Source: CAZDVQ01 sp964508975 (GTDB lineage Bacteria > Bacteroidota > Bacteroidia > Chitinophagales > Saprospiraceae). Taken from it: 17,263 bases of DNA. A model generated the notes under the pieces. That model searched no databases, had not been told where the DNA came from, and saw only the letters and a program-made list of their open reading frames with translations. The stretch lies in contig CAZDVQ010000081.1 in NCBI GenBank assembly GCA_964508975.1, positions 1 to 17,263 on the forward strand, read 5' to 3'. Both the position numbers and the translations under genes were made by a program. Below are positions 13,931-17,263 of the stretch, one piece after another. Position 1 is the stretch's first letter. Every line of letters starts with the position of its first letter.

Positions 13931-14036
13931 TTTTTACAAAAAAATATAGCCCGCATAACCAATTGATAATCAATATATTTAAAAGCATAAATCACAAATT
14001 TATACCTGCGGTTCAAAAAAATAATCTTGCAAAAGC

Positions 14037-14068
14037 TTGGAAATCCAATTTACATGACCTTACCTTTG
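14037..14068 (+). promoter_or_regulatory. Promoter of the methionine-branch operon (TTG / TACCTTTG)
   Basis: TTGG at 14037-14040 and TACCTTTG at 14061-14068 match the Bacteroidota -33 and -7 elements, with 21 bp between TTG and the -7 box. Transcription should begin about 14075, just before the riboswitch. This is the best-formed promoter in the window. Confidence 0.75.
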
Positions 14069-14084
14069 CAGCAGTTCTTTAAAA

Positions 14085-14190
14085 TCATCTTATCCAGAAA
14101 GACTGAGGGAATTGACCCTACGACGTCTTGACAACCTACCACCCAGTGGAAAGGTGCCACATTCAACTCCTTAACCGGAGAAAGATAAGT
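14085..14190 (+). ncRNA. SAM-I (S-box) riboswitch
   Basis: The P1 helix is CTTATC (14089-14094) with GATAAG (14184-14189). Inside are the SAM-I landmarks in order: AGAC...GTCTTGACAACC with GAGGGAATTGACCC forming the P2 and internal-loop region, a P3 stem (CCACCCAGTGG), the conserved AAGGTGCCA joining segment, P4 (CTCC-TTAACC-GGAG), and GAAAGATAAG at the end. It binds S-adenosylmethionine. The intrinsic terminator 36 bp downstream and the methionine-pathway gene after it indicate repression by transcription termination when SAM is plentiful. Confidence 0.93.
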
Positions 14191-14225
14191 TAGAAACCAG
14201 CAGATAATTACTCGCGATATATTAT

Positions 14226-14261
14226 ATGCTCTTCTGACTTGTTGGGAGAGCATTTTTTTTT
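14226..14261 (+). terminator. Riboswitch expression-platform terminator
   Basis: ATGCTCT (14226-14232) pairs with AGAGCAT (14247-14253) around a 14-nt loop and is followed by a run of T to 14261. It lies between the SAM-I aptamer and the first structural gene. I could not define the competing antiterminator with confidence. Confidence 0.85.
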
Positions 14262-14349
14262 GCCCTACCACAAGTTAGTCGCTTCGGCCTTTCGAGGTAA
14301 GATGAATTTTAGTGTTACATTATTTCTTAAACATTAAATTTATCTCGCC

Positions 14350-15534
14350 ATGCTAGAGCAAACCCATATCCTCCACAGTATCCCCGTTGATCCACTAACC
14401 GGTGCTATCGCTGTTCCCATTTATCAAACCTCAACCTTCGTGCAAAACGAGCCCGGCGTACACAAGGGTTTTGATTATGCCCGGAGCAATAACCCCACCC
14501 GCAAGGTACTCGAAGACCTGATTGCCCAACTCGAAAACGGTAGTCAAGGCTACGCCTTCGCCTCTGGCCTAGCCGCTATAGACGCCGTAGTCAAACTCCT
14601 GCAAAGCGGCGATGAAATCCTGGCCGTTGATGATATTTACGGTGGCGCATTCAGGCTCTTTACCCACATTTACCAGAAATTGGGCATCAAGGTTAACTAC
14701 ACCGACACCACCGATGCCAACAATGTAGCCCACGCCATTACACCTAATACCAAGCTCATTTGGTTGGAAAGCCCTACAAACCCCACACTTAAAATATCGG
14801 ATATCGAGGCTATTGCACGCATTGCCAAGGCCAACAAGGTGCTACTTTGCGTAGATAATACTTTTGCCTCGCCCGTGGCACAAAAACCACTCGACCTGGG
14901 CGCCGACATTGTGATACACAGCGCCACAAAATACCTAGCTGGCCACAGTGATTTGATTGCCGGCCTCGTCGTAACCAAAACACCCGAGCTGGGCAGCCAA
15001 ATTAAGTTTATCCAAAACGCCTCCGGTGCCATTCTTGCTCCATTCGATAGTTGGTTGACCATCAGGGGTATTGAAACGCTGGCCTTACGCGTCAAGCAAC
15101 ACTCGGAAAATGCCCAAGCTATCGCCGAGTTTTTACAAGGTGAGGAACTGGTGCAAAATGTATACTATCCAGGCCTTGAAACGCACCACAACCACCAGGT
15201 GGCCAAGCGCCAACAACGCTATTTCGGTGGGGTTATTTCCTTCGACCTCAAGATAGATGATAAAGCCTTGGCCAGTTACATCGTGTCGAACACCAAGTAC
15301 TTCAAGTTAGCCGAGAGCCTAGGCGGGGTTAAAAGCCTCATCTGTTTGCCCTGCGAGATGACACACAAATCAATCCCGGCCGAGATTCGCCGCCAAAGTG
15401 GCGTGAGCGATAGCCTGATACGGATTTCGGTTGGCCTCGAAAACGTGGAAGACCTTATCGAAGACCTGAAACAAGGCCTTCAAGCGGCGAAACAACATTT
15501 TTCAACCCAAATATACACGGCAACGCATGCATAG
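14350..15534 (+). CDS. PLP-dependent Cys/Met metabolism enzyme (MetB-like cystathionine gamma-synthase, or O-acylhomoserine sulfhydrylase/lyase)
   Basis: This 394-residue protein of the Cys/Met-metabolism PLP family has the usual length. It contains IYQTSTF (24-30), the PLP-phosphate/active-site motif YARSNNPTR (43-51), ASGLAAI, VDNTFASP with Asp169 for the pyridine nitrogen, and the Schiff-base lysine Lys194 in SATKYLAGHSD. The C-terminal LAESLGGVKSL and RISVGLE segments are complete. Family members catalyse gamma-replacement on O-acylhomoserine or cystathionine cleavage, and sequence motifs alone do not separate these. Position behind a SAM-I riboswitch and coupling to homoserine dehydrogenase favour an anabolic methionine role, with O-acylhomoserine as substrate (inference). 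The acyltransferase MetA/MetX is not in the window. The hom gene overlaps its last 8 bp. Confidence 0.92.
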   Translation: MLEQTHILHSIPVDPLTGAIAVPIYQTSTFVQNEPGVHKGFDYARSNNPTRKVLEDLIAQLENGSQGYAFASGLAAIDAVVKLLQSGDEILAVDDIYGGAFRLFTHIYQKLGIKVNYTDTTDANNVAHAITPNTKLIWLESPTNPTLKISDIEAIARIAKANKVLLCVDNTFASPVAQKPLDLGADIVIHSATKYLAGHSDLIAGLVVTKTPELGSQIKFIQNASGAILAPFDSWLTIRGIETLALRVKQHSENAQAIAEFLQGEELVQNVYYPGLETHHNHQVAKRQQRYFGGVISFDLKIDDKALASYIVSNTKYFKLAESLGGVKSLICLPCEMTHKSIPAEIRRQSGVSDSLIRISVGLENVEDLIEDLKQGLQAAKQHFSTQIYTATHA

Positions 15535-16783
15535 GAAAAACATCAACATTGGATTATTTGGTTTTGGCTGTGTAGGGTTCGGCTTATACGAGGTCTTGGG
15601 CAAAACACCTGGCTTGAAGGCCAGCATACGCAATATCTGCGTGAAAAACCCTGGCAAAACAAGGCCCATTGATGCCTCAAACTTTTGCTACAATCCCGCT
15701 GAAATCCTAGACGACGACAACATCAACGTGGTGGTAGAGCTCATCGACGACGCCGACGCAGCCTTCGAGATTGTCTCGGAGGCCATGCGCAGGGGCAAAG
15801 CTGTCGTTTCGGCCAACAAGAAGCTCATCGCAGAACATTTCGAGGCACTTTTGGACCTACAGCGCCGCTACAAGGTGCCCTTCCTGTACGAGGCGGCTGC
15901 TTGTGCCAGTATTCCCATCATCCGCAACTTGGAGGAGTACTACGACAACGACCTGCTCGAGTCATTTCGGGGTATTGTGAATGGTAGTACCAACTACATC
16001 CTCAGCAAGCTCTACACCGAGCCTATCCCCTACCCCGAGGCATTGCGCCAAGCTCAAGCCCTCGGCTATGCCGAGACCAACCCAACACTCGATACTGGGG
16101 GCTTTGATGCCAAGTACAAGTTGCTCATCCTACTGGTGCATGCCTTTGGCCTGGTACTCAAGCCCGAGGAGCTATTCAACGCTGGCATTGAACAAATAAC
16201 CGAGGCCGATTTAACCTACGCCCGGGAGAAAAAGCTCAAAATAAAGCTCACGGCGCATGCTTACCGCAGCGAGCAAGGCAACATTTCCGCCTTTGTGATG
16301 CCGCAATTCGTAGACCCCAGCGATAAATTGTTCACGGTTGACGATGTGTACAATGGCATTGAAACCAAGACCTCGTTTGCCGATACCCAGTTTTTCATGG
16401 GCAAGGGCGCTGGAGCGCACCCTACGGCCTCGGCGGTACTGAGCGACCTCTCGGCACTGAGCTACGACTACCGTTACGAGTACAAAAAATTAAACCAAAC
16501 CGAATTGCTTGAATCGGATGAAAACACTTGGCTCAAGGTATATTTCAGGCATAGCAGCGCCCAAGCCGAGCTGTTCAGGCCCTACTTCGAGTATATCGAG
16601 GAGGCCTACCTCAACAAGCAAACGGGCTATTTTATCGGTATCATCTCCTTGGCACAGCTCAAGTTTGTGCAGCTCCTCAACCCAAGCGAGCAAGCATGTA
16701 TCTTGATAGAGCCCATCGGTTTCCGGAATTACCTTGGTCTACATGCCGAGCAAGACACACTGGCCTATGCCGCTACTTTTTAG
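15527..16783 (+). CDS. hom: Homoserine dehydrogenase (monofunctional)
   Basis: This 418-residue enzyme reduces aspartate semialdehyde to homoserine with NAD(P)H, the branch-point step toward methionine and threonine. The N-terminal Rossmann motif is GLFGFGCVGFGL (about 9-20). Other family signatures are VVSANKKLIAEH, YEAAACASIPII and GIVNGSTNYIL. The catalytic region is AQALGYAETNP..DTGGFDAKYK, with the essential Asp and Lys, and GKGAGAHPTASAVLSDL follows. There is no aspartokinase domain. The last 80 residues are a divergent tail without a clear ACT domain. The ATG overlaps the end of the preceding PLP-enzyme gene by 8 bp, so translation is coupled and the SAM-I riboswitch should control both. 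There is no obvious intrinsic terminator; GC-rich element copy 5 begins within 7 bp of the stop. Confidence 0.95.
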   Translation: MHRKNINIGLFGFGCVGFGLYEVLGKTPGLKASIRNICVKNPGKTRPIDASNFCYNPAEILDDDNINVVVELIDDADAAFEIVSEAMRRGKAVVSANKKLIAEHFEALLDLQRRYKVPFLYEAAACASIPIIRNLEEYYDNDLLESFRGIVNGSTNYILSKLYTEPIPYPEALRQAQALGYAETNPTLDTGGFDAKYKLLILLVHAFGLVLKPEELFNAGIEQITEADLTYAREKKLKIKLTAHAYRSEQGNISAFVMPQFVDPSDKLFTVDDVYNGIETKTSFADTQFFMGKGAGAHPTASAVLSDLSALSYDYRYEYKKLNQTELLESDENTWLKVYFRHSSAQAELFRPYFEYIEEAYLNKQTGYFIGIISLAQLKFVQLLNPSEQACILIEPIGFRNYLGLHAEQDTLAYAATF

Positions 16784-16789
16784 GTTTTC

Positions 16790-16905
16790 TTTGGGGCGTT
16801 TCGGCGTGGCTTTAGGCCACGCCGCCGCTCCCCTCCGGGTGCGCTGATCGCTTAGTGCTACGCACCGCCGCTGCGCGGCGCCCTCCGGGCAGCTAACGCT
16901 TATCG
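16790..16905 (-). repeat. GC-rich modular hairpin element, copy 5
   Basis: Read on the minus strand it begins TAAGCGTTAGCTGCCCGGAG and contains hairpins GCCC-GGA-GGGC, CGCCGC-GCA-GCGGCG, GTGC-GTA-GCAC and CCC-GGA-GGG. The module TAAGCGATCAGCGCACCC is shared with copy 4. The inverted repeat CGGCGTGGC...GCCACGCCG follows, and the element ends in ACGCCCCAAAG. It fills the gap between the convergent hom gene and the YcxB-like gene, and supplies the stop codon of the latter. Confidence 0.82.
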
Positions 16906-17263
16906 ATTTTATCCTTGATGAAGGTAATTTGCGCAGGGCTTAACTGTCTTTTATCAACGTAATGACCAAGATTATTTTGGTACTTTAGAATTAGAAAATT
17001 ACCCAAATCTAAATACTTAATGAAATGCTGCCATTCGATATGACTATCAAAACCTTCACCTTGAACATGAACACCAGCATCGTTAAAGGTCTGATGAATA
17101 GGCTTCTTTAATGCAGAGGATTTATTGAACATGTTCAACGCAACGAGCATTTCAAATGTTGGCAATAATAAACTACCCAATCCAGCAGCGAATAGAAATA
17201 CTTGATAAGAGAAATCTTCATCCTGTCCGGCTGAAAGTTCATAAAAGAAATTGGCAAGCAAAA
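16893..17263 (-). CDS. YcxB-like membrane protein, partial (5' end outside the window)
   Basis: The frame is open to the window edge, so the N-terminus is missing; the apparent start at 17261 is a TTG codon and probably internal. The visible 122 residues contain a hydrophobic stretch (about 22-45, VFLFAAGLGSLLLPTFEMLVALN) that should cross the membrane. A soluble C-terminal part follows, with TFNDAGVHVQGEGFDSHIEW...FLILKYQ...YVDKRQLSPAQITFIKDKI. This pattern (f.d.Gi....g...i.W..i.k...y.ll......y.i.kr.f) resembles the YcxB-like domain, whose function is not established. The last codons (Asp-Lys-Arg-stop) lie in the start of GC-rich element copy 5. It is convergent with hom. Confidence 0.6.
   Translation of the reverse strand, partial: LLANFFYELSAGQDEDFSYQVFLFAAGLGSLLLPTFEMLVALNMFNKSSALKKPIHQTFNDAGVHVQGEGFDSHIEWQHFIKYLDLGNFLILKYQNNLGHYVDKRQLSPAQITFIKDKIDKR

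Overview
The window looks like a chromosomal segment of a Bacteroidota bacterium, probably a free-living member of the Chitinophagales/Sphingobacteriales/Cytophagales part of the phylum; I cannot place it more precisely. Supporting signs are -7 promoter boxes of the TAnnTTTG type before several genes, the near absence of Shine-Dalgarno sites, a small protein ending in a type IX secretion (T9SS) sorting domain, and families typical of the phylum. Nearly all genes are ordinary. The unusual content is in the intergenic DNA.

Layout. 175-810 (+): rhodanese and thioredoxin, a small redox/sulfur operon. It ends at a terminator shared with the convergent operon 3054-842 (-), which holds an uncharacterised helical-repeat protein and cytidylate kinase. 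3381-5498 (+): bifunctional enoyl-CoA hydratase/3-hydroxyacyl-CoA dehydrogenase of fatty-acid beta-oxidation. 5643-6239 (+): ribosome-biogenesis GTPase EngB, whose 3' end overlaps a convergent three-gene operon 8226-6192 (-) of a small exported protein, a membrane-anchored SGNH hydrolase-like protein and a methyltransferase. 8572-9708 (+): exported protein with an internal duplication. 10103-12886 (+): a T9SS sorting-domain mini-protein followed by a collagen-like surface protein. 12952-13848 (+): M28-type peptidase with an altered active-site residue. 14061-16783 (+): SAM-I riboswitch, terminator, a MetB-family PLP enzyme and homoserine dehydrogenase, forming a methionine/threonine-branch operon. 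16893 to the window end (-): partial YcxB-like membrane protein.

The large gene-free gaps hold the following. 3055-3380 has two divergent promoters and GC-rich element copy 1. 8227-8571 has two heptanucleotide repeat tracts, copy 2 and promoters. 9709-10102 has a terminator, copy 3 and about 195 bp of AT-rich DNA with nothing I recognise. 13849-14349 has copy 4, a promoter, the riboswitch and a terminator. The 109-bp convergent gap 16784-16892 is filled by copy 5.

The most interesting signal is this intergenic layer. Five copies of a modular GC-rich element (two +, three -) are built from mini-hairpins whose loops are mostly GNA trinucleotides, always on the same strand of the element, and end in CGCCC followed by an A-rich tract. 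There are also several runs of 7-nt repeats placed at gene borders and in 5' leaders. No transposase or other obvious mobilising gene lies in the window.
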